Positions 34,088-45,432 of a stretch of DNA of 64,000 bases are shown piece by piece (the stretch's first letter is position 1; each line of letters begins with the position of its first letter). The DNA lies in NCBI RefSeq assembly GCF_963169125.1, contig NC_084797.1, forward strand, positions 95,451,868 through 95,515,867. Reading direction: 5' to 3'. The position numbers and the translations under genes are program-made. Origin of the DNA: Humulus lupulus (lineage: Eukaryota; Streptophyta; Magnoliopsida; Rosales; Cannabaceae). The notes under the pieces were generated by a model that saw nothing but the letters and a program-made list of their open reading frames with translations, was not told where the DNA came from and made no database searches.

Positions 34088-36203
34088 TGTAGCGTCCCAA
34101 ATTTTCTAATAAGGCTATGGGCCTTGATTAGTGTGCCTGGAGGGAAATAATTGATTTATTATGATAATATGTGAATTTGATGAGTATGTGATTAGAAATG
34201 CATGTTTAGGTGAATTAAATATGCAAGTGGGCCACATTTGGTTATTAGGGGCATGTTTGTAATCTTAGCCCGTCGAGGGCATAAATGAAATATTTGAGTA
34301 TATTGTGGTTGACAACATGTGTGAGTGGTGATATATTTCTAATGCACGATCCGAGACAATCTGAGGGAGCGGTTTAGCTAGAACGTCACAACAGGACCCG
34401 ATACCCGACTCGGGGCGAGTCAAGGGGTATTTTGGGGAATAGATATTTTATTGGGTTATCGGGTTATGAAAATAAATACTTGGAGATATATTTGATGTTA
34501 CAAAGTCTAAGAGGGACTGTTGGGGAAATTTACCATTTTTTCCACGGGGACGTTTTTGGTACCCCAAGCCTAAGATTAACTTAGTCACTTAAGGGACAAA
34601 AGACAAAGTAGTAGAACACCTTGGGAGCTGCCAAAACTGACACACTTTCTGCTTAGCTCACTCTTTTCCATTCTCAAGAATCTCTCTAGCCATACCATTG
34701 GAAATCATGGGGATTTTTTACTACAAATCAGAAATTGGAGTTGTAGACTTGGAGATTAGCTCAGTATTAGCTTGTGGATTCAAACAGAGATTGAGGTAAG
34801 CTTTAAATTATGATTTTGGCCATTAAATTATGAGTTTCTTGCCTGTTTTAAAGATGTTCTTGAACCCTTTTAGCTTATGGATTGAATTAGAGTTCTGATG
34901 AAGTTTTAAGCTAGTTTTCTGTTGGGTTTTATTACTGGGAACGTATTAGAACTATTGTGATAGTTAAGTTATGTTATTGGGATGATTTTGGGTTAAATTG
35001 GATGGGATTTGGTTGCTGAAAATGGAGGTTTTCTGGGTTCGAAGGGGGCGGGCCACAGCTCTATTCTTGGTGTGTCGTGGCCTTCTAGAACAAATGGGAG
35101 TCAAGGTGGGCTCTGCCGTATGGGGCGGGCCGCGGTGCCACTATGGTCGAGCTGCGGTGCGTGTCTAAGACTTGAGAAGGTTTTTGGCTCGAGAACCCAA
35201 AAGTTAAGGCTCGGGATGGATTTTATCACCCAGATGGATAGAATTCAAGGTCCCAAGGACTAGGTTTTCAGCAAGGCTCGGACTAGAAGACTGTGCTCGG
35301 GAAATCGGTGCTTGGGACACAAGTAAGAAAACTATTGTACTCGTAGAGCAGGGCGTGGTCCTATAGTTTGTATTGTAGGGCAAGAACCTATGCACTCGAA
35401 TTGCAGGGCGTAGCCCTATTATATATGTTCTGTATTTGTTTAAGTATTTCTTGATTATATTCTATGTATTGCATACTTGTGAATGGACGGCGAAGGCCGG
35501 GAATGGCGAAGCCCGAGAACGGTAGGAAGTCAAGAACGGCAAGGGGTCGGGAACGATGTTAAGCACGTGAAGTGCAAGGCCAAGTATGGCAAAGGGCTGG
35601 GAGCGATGTTGAGCTCGCAGAGTGTGAGCCATTAGGGTGAAACCCTTCTCGAATGCTTGAGTCATCCTCACGGTGTAGACCGTGAACCCAGGGCCTGGTA
35701 AAGCGCCTGGGACGGCATGGCCACTATGTGTTTAGCTTGTTGGTTGCTTTGTTATATGCTGATTGAGAGATATGGATATGTTAATTGTTTGTGTTGAGTT
35801 TTCTTGCTGGGTTTCGACTCACGGGTGCTCTATTGTGCAGGTAAGGGAAAATAAAAGTTCGACCAACCATGAGTATGGAGAGGGTGAAGTGACGAGTACA
35901 TGTTCGGCCTACTTGGATGCCACGGCTAGGGGTATTTTCGGGAAATGTGGTGTATTAACCTGAATTTTGTCGCTCAGGCGACCCTAAATGCATTTTGAGT
36001 TGTAAATATTTTCAAAACAGTATTTTGGGATCCGAAGTGTAAAACTTTTTGAGATTTCAATGAATATCATATGTTTATACTTAATGACTGGTAATGAATT
36101 GTAAGATCGTTTAGCTACACTTTTAACCTAAAACCTCGATTAGCGAGTGATTAGCACATGTTAAACTCACATAGTAACGAATCTAAAGAAGTAGGGCGTT
36201 ACA
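34088..36203 (+). repeat. 5' LTR of G (2116 bp)
   Basis: Runs TGTAGCGTCC to GTAGGGCGTTACA. Donor-like TTGAG|GTAAG is at 34796, the GC cassette at 35040-35165, a variable tandem cassette (GGGAACGATGTTGAGC-like words) at 35460-35640, and the conserved block at 35799-35845. It fixes the orientation of all the similar LTRs here, because the primer site follows it. Confidence 0.92.
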
Positions 36204-36206
36204 ACA

Positions 36207-36218
36207 TGGTATCAGAGC
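36207..36218 (+). promoter_or_regulatory. Primer-binding site of G
   Basis: TGGTATCAGAGC three bases after the LTR end. It is complementary to the 3' end of plant initiator Met tRNA, the usual primer of chromoviruses. Confidence 0.88.
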
Positions 36219-36541
36219 GAGCCAAGGTTATGGTTCCGGGAGCTTGACCAAACATGTATGCTTGCTGCAAGTGAGAAGCTTGACTTAGGGTTGGTTGGTA
36301 ATGATTGAATTATATGCTTGATTACTTGCTTAAGTACCCTGTTTGCCTGATTATTTTATATAGAGCATGATGAATGTGTTAACATATGCATGATGCTAGG
36401 GCATGGCCCCCTTGAGTGTTGTATGTTATTTGTGTATTGTGGACTATTTTTTATGGTTGGTTGACGTTAATTGGGAGGTGGTTTTGGATGTTGTTATCTT
36501 GCCTGATAAGTGGAGTCATTGGTTGTAGGCATATTGTGGAA

Positions 36542-37500
36542 ATGCCTCGGCGATCAGTCAGATTCCGCGGCAATAGAGCTGACGATGACAACCAGGGTCA
36601 GGACCCTCCACCTTCCCCACAGAATTGGCAACAGTTATTTGCCGAGATGGAAGCTAGACCTCATTGAACAGAAGAAGAACTCCGACAGCTGAGGCAACAG
36701 GCCCATCCTACGGGCATTAGGTTGCAGGTTCAACAGGATGTGGCATCAATGCCAGTTCAGCCTGTTATCGAGAATAGGTGGGAACCTTTGTATGAGAGGT
36801 TCAGGAAGCAGCATCCTCCCACCTTCGAGGGTGGACCAGACCCACTGCAGGCAGAGCAATGGATGAACAAGATTTCTTCCATTCTGGACTTCATGAGGGT
36901 GGAAGGGCACGAGAGGGTATCTTGTGCCAGCTACATGTTCAGAGAGGATGCCTGCATATGGTGGGATGTGGTAACTAAGAGAATAAACTTCATAGCTATG
37001 ACTTGGGAAGAGTTCAGAAACATTTTCAACGAGAAGTATTACAGTGTGGCAGTCCGAGCTGCAAAGGTTGACAAGTTTACCCACCTGACTTAGAACCGGA
37101 TGACCGTTACTGAGTATGCCTTGATTTGGTGCTGACTAATGTGGCACGAAGGGATAGGTTTGTGCGGGGGTTGAATGTTATGATCGCCCGTGATGTTAAG
37201 ATAACCTTGGATTTGGGGACTACTATGTATGCTTAGGTAGTGGACAAGGCCCTTACAGCTGAAGGGGTCGAGGATCTGATATGGAGAGAGGGCACTGCTA
37301 GGCGCGATGCTAGGAGGACAGTGCCTCCTTTTATCGAAGCTAGTCGGGGTAGTGGCCCCAGTGAGCAAAATATAAAGGCCCCATATTCTTTCGTCCCTCC
37401 TAGCTCGGATAGGAGAGCACGGGGTGCTTTTAGTGGCCATCAGGGCGTGGGTGACAACTGGAGGAGTTTCCCAGTGTGTCCTACGTGAAGACGACGACAT
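36542..37500 (+). pseudogene. gag: G gag pseudogene
   Basis: Starts ATGCCTCGGCGATCAG (MPRRSVRFRGNRADDDNQGQ) and is stopped after 41 codons. In another frame, 36722-37093 carries the capsid core: WEPLYERFRKQHPPTFEGGP, then SYMFREDACIWWD and FNEKYYSVAVRAAK. Further stops fall near 37093, 37131 and 37233. The knuckle region (37480-37560) is damaged: a CX2C-type core cannot be read cleanly. The close match to H and E gag shows a common clade. Confidence 0.85.
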
Positions 37501-37551
37501 CAGCGAGAGTGCAGGATCAGGGCCTGCTTTATTTGTTGGAGTGTCATCCAT

Positions 37552-38486
37552 TTGAAGAAGAACTACCCACAAGCCGGTAAAGAGGAGCCGAGGCAGAGCG
37601 ACAGTCTCGCTCCTGCCAGAGTATTCACCTTGACCCAGACTGAGGCTGAGGCTAGCCCCTCGGTCATGAGAGGTCAGATTTCTATTGCTTGTTCTTCTTT
37701 TACAACATTGATCGATTCGGGGGCTACTCATTCATTTGTGTCTGCTAGAGTGATAGAACAGTTGTGTCGACCTAGTGATTTTTATGCTAGGGGATTTCAG
37801 ACTTTGTTGCCGACTTGGGAATTGGTAGTCTCTAGGAGATGGGTTAGAGCATTGCCAGTAGAGATAGACAATAGAGAGTTGACTGTTGATCTGATTGAGT
37901 TAGCAATGGACGACTTCGATTTGATCCTAGGGATGGATTGGTTATCGAAGTACGGAACGACGATTGACTGCAAGCTTAGGATGGTGACTTTTGAACCAGA
38001 AGGGGAGGTACCTTTTGTATTTGAGGGGAGAATTAGTGGACCGCGAGTACCTATGATTTCGGCACAGAAGGCTAGAGACTTGATGTAGGAAGGTTGCATA
38101 GCATTCTTAGCGAACATTGTGGATACCACTAGAGTTGTGTCGGTTGGATCGAGTGAGACCATATTGGTATGTAAGTTTCCAGATTTGTTTCCAGCAGACT
38201 TGCCAGGGTTGGCGCCACAATGGAAGATTTAGTTCGTTATAGAGTTGGCGCCAGGGGCGGGGCCAGTATCTAGGATACCTTATAGAATGGCTTCGACAAA
38301 GTTGAAGGAATTGAAGATTCAGTTGCAGGAGTTACTAGATTTGGGGTTCATCAGACTGAGTTTCTCGCCATGGGGTGCTCCAGTGTTGTTCGCCAAGAAG
38401 AAGGATGGATCTTTAAGGATGTGTATTGACTACATGGAGCTGAACAAGTTGACCATTAAGAACAACTACCCATTACCTATGATTCA
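37552..38486 (+). pseudogene. pol: G protease and N-terminal RT
   Basis: 37552-38088 has FTTLIDSGATHSFVSARVIE with an intact DSG, and LILGMDWLSKYGTTIDC. Stops follow at 38086 and 38231. RT begins [20 protein letters not shown] and [17 protein letters not shown], then [16 protein letters not shown]. The frame ends at 38488, where the sequence switches to element F in reverse. Confidence 0.86.
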
Positions 38487-39483
38487 TTGAATCCATAAAT
38501 GTGGCTAGAGCGTTGGTAAGACCAAACGACATAACTAGAAACTCGTAATGTCCATGTCAAGTGCTAAAAGCTGTCTTGGGAATATCCTCTTCCCGTACCT
38601 TGAGCTAGTGATACCTGGACGGTAAATCAATCTTAGAAAACACGATCGATCCTCACAGTTGATCAAACAATTTGTCAATCCGGGGTAGCGGGTACTTATT
38701 CTTAATAGTCACTTTATTCAACTCTCGATAATCTATACACGTCCGCATACATTCGTCCTTCATCTTCACAAATAGAACTGTGGCTCCCCATGGCGAATGG
38801 CTTGGTCTGATGAAACCCAAGTCTAAGAGTTCTTGTAGCTATGTCTTTAACTCCCTAAGTTTGGTAGGTGCCATTCGGTATGGTTCCTTTGAGATAGGCT
38901 TGGTTCCCGGTGCTAGCTCAATTGTGAAGTCAATTTCCCGAGTCGGCAGCAACCCTAGTAAGTCGTCAGGAAATACTTCTGAGAATTTATTTATGATGTG
39001 GACATCTTAAACCTTAAGTGGTGTTTCATTTACCACATCCGTGACACTGGCTAAGAATGTGTGACATCCTTTCTCTATCATCGTCTTAGCTATGAGAGAT
39101 GAAATAAGCAGCGTACGTAGTCCTGAAACTTTTTCCATAAAGCATAGTGTCTGACTGTCAGGAGTCTCGAACATTACTTGCTTATGCCTGCAGTCGATGG
39201 TTGTGCCATGCCTTGCAAGCCAATCCATGCCCAGTATCACGTCAAAGTCTTTGATCTCTAGCTCTATTAGGTCTCATTCTAGTTCTATGTCCTCGATTTT
39301 GATCGGTATGCCTCGTACTATCCGTGATGATAGGACTACTTCGCCCAAAGGCAATTTTTTCACAAACCTAGTTCTAAATCTTTCACAAGGTTTGTCTAAT
39401 TTCTATATCATTCATAACGAGATATATGAGTGTGTTTCTCCCAAATCAAATAATACTGAACATATATTATCGTGGATAGGAAT
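38487..39483 (-). pseudogene. pol: F protease and RT fragment
   Basis: The protease region (39480-39007) reads FDLGETHSYIS where the active site DSGATHSFIS is expected, so the catalytic DSG is altered to DLG. Then comes VILGMDWLARHGTTIDC. RT follows with [44 protein letters not shown] and [17 protein letters not shown], with stops near 38840, 38645 and 38575. It ends before the catalytic motif. Confidence 0.82.
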
Positions 39484-42400
39484 CTAACCTGTGACCACTT
39501 TGTTACTAGCTTCAGCTTCTCCCTGGGTCAAGGCAAAGACTCTGGTAGGAACCATCTTGTTGTCCCTTTTCTCTTCTTGCTTGATCTTTGGACATTCTTT
39601 CTTCCGATGACCTTCCTCACCACAATTGTAACATCCCTTGGTGTTTGCATGACACTCACCAGGATGTTTCTTTTGGCATTTGGAGCACAACGGATATTCT
39701 ACATAACCTAACCAATTGTTTCCATTGCTAGTCCATGTTCTTTTGTCATAGTCGGATTGCTTGTTGTCAGGATGCCTTCTCTTCTGACCTGTAGTGCACC
39801 AAATTGTTTATTTAGTTTATTAAAATTTTTGTGTTTTATTTTATTATAGTGTTAAGTGTGGTGAATTGTTTTATTTAAATGTTGTTTATTTTATTTAGTT
39901 GTTGTTGTTTTATTTAATTGTTTGTTATTTTATTTAATTGTTAGAATTGTTTGTAGAATTTTTGTGAAATTATTTGTTAAATGATATTTATTTATTTTTA
40001 TTTTAAAAATGTGATTATGAGAGATTTGGTTGAATGCACTAAGGTGCATGGTAGATAGTGTTGTACCCTAGTGATTTAGTGTGTGCTAGTGCATGGTAGC
40101 ATGGTATACATGTGTAGATTTTCTACACACTTTATATTTCCTTATATTAGATTTTATTTGATTTAATTGATAAAAAAATAATAGGAAAGGGAAACCATAG
40201 TGGACGTGTGGCTTAGAGTGGGAAAGGAAGAGGGTTATTTCTATATATTTTATTATTCAAATAAATTAAAAATAAGGTGATAATGCTATTTTGGGATAGG
40301 AATGTGATCACCATTTTATCTCCTATATCGATTGTGTTAAAAGAAAATAATAAGAAATTAAAAGAAAATAAAAAGAGAAAGGAAACTTACATTTTTCTTT
40401 TATTTTGGTCATTATGAGAGAATTAGGTTAAAGAGGGAATGGAAATATTGGAAGAGCATTATGCTCTTGGGGCTGCCGTGTGTTGAAGAGAGGAAGAGAG
40501 AGAGAGAGTGGCGAGCTAGAGAGAGAAAGGGGAAGGGGCTGCCATTTTCTAGAGAGAAGGAGGAAAGAAAGAAGAAGAAGGAGAAGAGAAACCAAGTCTA
40601 GAGTATGTTTTCTTTGTGATTTTATTTGTCTATTCTCTTCTCTTGATTATTATGATATTGACTTTGTTATTATTGTTGTGTGTGGTTGGATCTTTCTTCT
40701 TCTCATGGTGGATTTCGAAAACCCTAGGTTTGAACAAGGGGTGGTAAAATTTAGCATTGGTCACCTTGTGTTCTTGATTCTATCAATCAAGAAAGGTAAT
40801 GAACCCTTGGCCTTTTTGGTTTATGTGTTGATTGTTTATATGAATGGGAGATTTGATATAGGCATGGTTATGTTTTTGTGTGAAATTTTGGAATGATAAT
40901 GTTCTTATGTTCATGGTGATGAGTTTGAAAGGGAAGGTTGTTTTTTAGGGTTTCGGCCTATGCGGTTTGGGCATAATTGATTGTTTGATTTTCTTGTGTT
41001 TCATACATATAGGTTTCATGTTTATATAGATGTGGATTTTGTGTAAATTCTTGTTGGGTATCCTAGGTGTTTCGGCCTAGGGGTGATGTTCAAGCATGAT
41101 TGTTTTTCTTGTATGTTTTAAAATCAATTGTGAATCTAGAAACATGATAGGGTGTATATGAGATCATGTATCAATAAATTATGGTATGCATGAAAAAATG
41201 ATAGGAACATGTTAGGTTTAATATAAAGGCATATATGAGGATTTGTGTTATGTTATTCATGCATGTTGTATTATTATTTTGTTGGGTTGCATGCATGAAC
41301 TCATTAGAAAAACAGAATAAGGTTTTATAAGGTTGTATATGAATATGTGTTAGTTATATTCTTTGAATTATTTGTATAATAAAAGCATGTTAGGATTTGT
41401 GAATTATTGTGTTTATGAAACATGAATGATCTTGTATGAATTTTATGAGGCATGAGGTAAAAGATAAAATTCATGGTGATTTATGCTTGCTGATTTTGTG
41501 ATTAAATGGTGAAAAGATTGATGAAATAAAGATATGTATGCATAAGAATGGCTCTAATGATATGTGGTGTTTGTGAAAATAAAATGGTGTTTTGATTCAC
41601 AATTAAAATGATGTATTTGCACAAATAATTACCTACAGATTTTTTTTTATATTTTTGAGAAAATATGAGTTTTAAAAATAAGGATGGTGATTTTAATGAT
41701 AAATGTGATTGCTGGAATTTAAAAAAAAAAATGTAAAGTGTGTTTCAATAAAAGGAATTTAATTGGTATTTTGAAATAAATTAATAACCTAAATTATGGT
41801 AAAATTTAAAAGTTGTATTTTTAATATAATATGAGTGGTTATTTTACAAGTTATGATTTTCTTTAATTGGATTAAGAAAAATGTTGGATTTTCATTCACT
41901 TGTGATTTTTTGTAAATAATGGCTGAAAGTTTAGTTTAAAAAGTTTTAAATAGTTATTTAATTACTCTTCTCAAAAAAAAAAACATAGTTATTTAATTTT
42001 GACATATGAATTTGTGTTACATAAAAATTAAGTATTAAAAATAATTCACACAAAATATATTTTTCCCACACTTAAAATTATTATTTTTCTCACATCAAAT
42101 TATGAAATTCTATTAACTTAAATTAAAATTTTATTTTCTAAGGAGACATGATAATCATAGGTATTTTCTTTTTAAAATAATTTACAATGCCTTTGCTTTT
42201 CTTTCTAATTTAAAAATAATAAATGGGTCTTTTATATAACCTTAATGGCTAAATAAAATTGTTTTTATGAAATAAACAGAATGTCTTGGGAGATTTAATC
42301 AACCTAGTAATTTTAAGAAGATAAACAATGGTAAACAAAACATGCTACAAGTCTATTATTTTAAAACGATAGAAGTAAGACGTATGGAACTATCGTTTTA

Positions 42401-44617
42401 AACGCCATATTTACGCAACATTCCCACGTATGCATGTTACATGCAAATTCACTTTTACGTCCAAAATAATGTCTATTATGCAACCATGTAGTTTTTATAG
42501 AAAGATCATGCATGCAATATAGGTAGAATGAGCATTATTCTTTTTATGACCTTATGTGTAACCAAGCATATTGTATGTTGTGTGTAACTCTCACCATGTG
42601 TGCATGGCCCATGCACACATGAGTTGTATGAAAGGGCAAAATAGTAATTATGTGAAGCTAAGGAATGTCGTTTTGATTATGGTATAGGCTCGTTGAGAAG
42701 TTGTGGTTTTACTTATCTTGGATCTGAGGGAAGGAAATTAGATAGAATTTATGAATGTTATATTATGAATGGTAAGACTGTTGTGTGAATGAAATGTTAT
42801 GAATTATGAATGCCATAATGTGATGATATGTTGGCTTGTATGAATATTGTATGATATGAATGGATGTTAGCGTGATGAACCCAACACATCAAAATGGGTT
42901 GCTAAGGATAAAGAAGACGTAACCCGAGTTACTAAGGATATGAAGACGTAACTCCATGGGCCGACGCACCGAGGTTATTCAAGGACCAGAGACTCTTGTT
43001 TATCTCAAAGGGTGGCATGGACAAGTTAGCGGGCCATGTTCACAAGGAATTGTTTATGATTATGTTATGTTATTTGGTTATGTTTATGATTTTTTTATGA
43101 TGTTTATGATATGATGGTGGCATTATGTTGACGTGAATATGTTTATGTTTATGATATTGATGCCAATTTTATGATGATGCTATGATGTATAAAGATGAAT
43201 GATAGTATTTGTAATTTGTTGTATTCTTACTTGCTTGTTGTTTGTACTTCCTTACTGGTCTTTTAACTCACCCCACCTTACTTTCCCTTCCAGGTAGCAA
43301 ATAGGTTTCTCTGTGGCACGCGTGGTGATGTGGGGAGTTCTGTCGTCCTGGTGTGTATGGCGTGGGGCATCCTATGGACAAGAAATGATCAACTTTTAAT
43401 GCCAATTTTTAATAATGTTATCTTTAATGGGATTTTTCTTAAAATTGTCAGTGGGACTTGAACTTTTGTTTGTTTTAGAACTTTGCATAAAACTGATATT
43501 TTCTTTTTAAACTTTTGGGCCCAACTTGCATGTTTTAAGAGAGACCCCACTAAAACCTTTAAAATAAGTGGCTTTCTATTATAAACCATTGAAAATGTGA
43601 ATGTTTTATTAAGTACTAGTTAAGGGCGTTTTACATGACCATTATTGTTGCTATGTTGATTGTTGTTGTTATGCTTCCGACCGTTCTGAGGTTGATTCTG
43701 CTGCTTAGGTTCAGGCTTGCTAGCCTCCTCCTTACTAACATTTTCCTGAAGCCTCTCTACTTCTATAGTCGTTTCAAGAGCATCGGGATAAGTAGTGGTT
43801 CTAGGAGTAGCTAGCTTGACTCCTAGCTCAATCTTTGGTCTGAGTCCTCTAACGAACTTGGTGACCCTCAAAAAGTCTATTGGAACCAACTCTGGTGTAA
43901 ACTTGGCTAGTCGGTCGAACTATCAAGCATATTCTGCTACCGTTAAGTTGCCCTGTTTCGACTGGTGAACTCTTCCACTCTCGTTGCGATGACTGCCATG
44001 TTGTAATTATTCTTGTGAAAGAGCTCCACATATCTTGTCCATGTCATGGTGGCGACGTCATGAGTCTGCTGAACCAAATCCCACCAAATTCTAGCATCCT
44101 TCTTTAGAAGAGAAGAAACGTAGGATATGCGGTCTGTGTTACCGAGATTCATATGAGCTAGGATCGGCTCTACATTCCTGAGCCGTTCTTTCGCCTTGAA
44201 GGGGTCAGTTGTCCCTTCAAAGTTGGGAGCATGTTGTTTACGAAACTGCTCGTAGATTGGCTCCATGTACTGAGCTGGGCAGGGCGCATACTTCGCCATT
44301 GGCCATCCCCTTCAAGGACCTACTTGTTGGGGTGCTTGAGCCATTTATTGAAGCTGCGGATGCAGCTGAGGCTAAGGCTGAGTCTGAGTCTGTGGCTGTA
44401 GCAGAGCCTGTTGTCGTTGTTGCTATAGTAGTTCTTCCACTCATTGTCGTAGCCTGACAATTTCAGCGGTGTTGTCAACCAGAGGCGGTGGTGCACTTCT
44501 ATTAGCAACAACATTGGTAGCACGCGCTCCCTTTCTGCGAACTGGAGGTGCTTCACTAGTCTCATGAGCAGCACTAGAGGCATTGGCAATTGTGCGTGCA
44601 GATCTTCTAAGTGACAT
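39484..44617 (-). pseudogene. gag: F gag pseudogene, split by the 39790-43635 solo LTR
   Basis: Starts MSLRRSARTIANASSAAHET at 44617. A Q-rich stretch follows (44470-44340) after a frame change. The capsid core at 44299-43943 has MEPIYEQFRKQHAPNFEG and SSLLKKDARIWWDLVQQ. Then 43889-43641 (RPKIELGVKLATPRTT, poly-Asn/Gln tail). After the LTR the frame resumes at 39784 with CSKCQKKHPGECHANTKGC and CYNCGEEGHRKKECPKIK, two zinc knuckles with all ligands present. Frame breaks lie at 43930-43943 and near 44450. Confidence 0.84.
39790..43635 (+). mobile_element. Solo LTR 3 (3846 bp) in F gag
   Basis: Ends are TGTAGTGCACC (39790) and GGGCGTTTTACA (43635), flanked by perfect TGACC duplications (39785-39789, 43636-43640). 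No gag or pol inside. The 3' end resembles the GGGCGTTACA ends of the other LTRs, which suggests plus orientation. Near the 3' end a TTACTGG-TTTTAACTCACC...CCAGGTAGC stretch (43253-43302) may be a diverged form of the conserved block, again about 350 bp before the end. The middle (41600-42300) is very AT-rich. The 138-codon frame at 40480 is a purine-rich accident. Confidence 0.88.
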
Positions 44618-45432
44618 CTTCAGCGGAGTTCTAACAGTCGAGAAAAACATGTTAGCCTACTAGTTAATAGGCTCTAAAGCAAAACTTAATCAAAGCAAAC
44701 ATAACTCGGACCTACTAGTTATGATTTCTTATGAAAAAAATTTGTGTAAGCCTTCTTTATAATTAGGGTGTGTTTCTACAATTAGAAAATCAGCCATTTT
44801 GTTATTTTCTAAGTCTGTTTCTAATCATCCTATATGACTTAATTCTCAGGCTCGAAACTCGTCGATGTTCCAAAGTTTACCATATTGAGGGAGGGCTGGG
44901 ATCAGTAAAATCGTTCCCACTACTATGGCCCCCTAAACTCTTAATATAGAAGGAGTTCATTGATTTGTATCCACCCTCACCGAACTTGGTCATTATTTAT
45001 TAAATTTATTATTTATTATGATTGTAAAAAAAATCAAACTCATAAATGTCATTAAAAAATAACAATAATATTCATTTGGAAAAAGGTTTTCACTAAGTAC
45101 AATTATAAATGCAAAATAAGAAAATAAATAAATAAACAAACATAACTAGGGTGAATCTAAAAATCAGGATCTTTTACATCTGACCCTTCATCTAACATAT
45201 CATCATCTATCTCTTCATAATCATCACTATCTTGAGCCTAAAAATTTCCTCGAGGAAGATTCATAAAGATTCTATGTTTTTGCTCATTTGTGAATTGAAA
45301 TTCAAACTTAGAGGTGAACCTAAGTATGAGAAAATATTATCTCACTGCTACCGGTAAATCATCATCATCATCTATAGTCTCCCATATTTCTTCTAATGTT
45401 GAAATTATAGAAGGAAAATCTTTCAAAATGTT
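44618..45432. other. F leader and unassigned sequence
   Basis: The left part is probably F's untranslated leader. 45160-45420 on the minus strand contains an acidic stretch (DDYEEIDDDMLDEGSDV) in a short broken frame; I do not recognise its source. No primer site or LTR end is visible. Confidence 0.35.

Larger units (their letters stand above)
34088..38486 (+). mobile_element. G: Ty3/gypsy element, plus strand, truncated in RT
   Basis: It has a complete 5' LTR, a perfect initiator-Met primer site, leader, gag, protease and the first part of RT. It ends at about 38486, where sequence of element F begins on the other strand. RT palm, RNase H, integrase and 3' LTR are missing. Confidence 0.88.
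38487..44617 (-). mobile_element. F: Ty3/gypsy element, minus strand, truncated in RT and split by a solo LTR
   Basis: Sense order from right: gag (44617 to 43641), solo LTR 39790-43635, rest of gag with zinc knuckles, protease, RT to FMDSMN at 38487. It differs from G/H/E: a Q-rich gag and a second CCHC knuckle (CYNCGEEGHRKKEC). Integrase, RNase H and 3' LTR are lost. I cannot identify its 5' LTR with confidence to the right of 44650. Confidence 0.82.

Noticed and set aside
35798..35963. Short LTR-encoded protein (SCW..HGC..VQV), seen in several LTRs
   Set aside because: The similarity is confined to the 45-bp DNA block; frames before and after it differ, so an RNA signal is the simpler explanation.
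37090..37731. 213-codon minus-strand frame opposite G gag
   Set aside because: Shadow of gag/protease coding on the plus strand; gag motifs are found in the plus frames.
40480..40896. 138-codon frame inside solo LTR 3
   Set aside because: Starts in a GAGAGA/AAGAAG purine run and then becomes hydrophobic; no domain, no copy elsewhere in the window.
41600..42300. Matrix-attachment region or promoter in the AT-rich stretch
   Set aside because: AT-richness alone; no specific motif supports it.
45160..45420. Fragment of a DNA transposon coding region
   Set aside because: Only an acidic stretch with a stop; too little to assign to any family.
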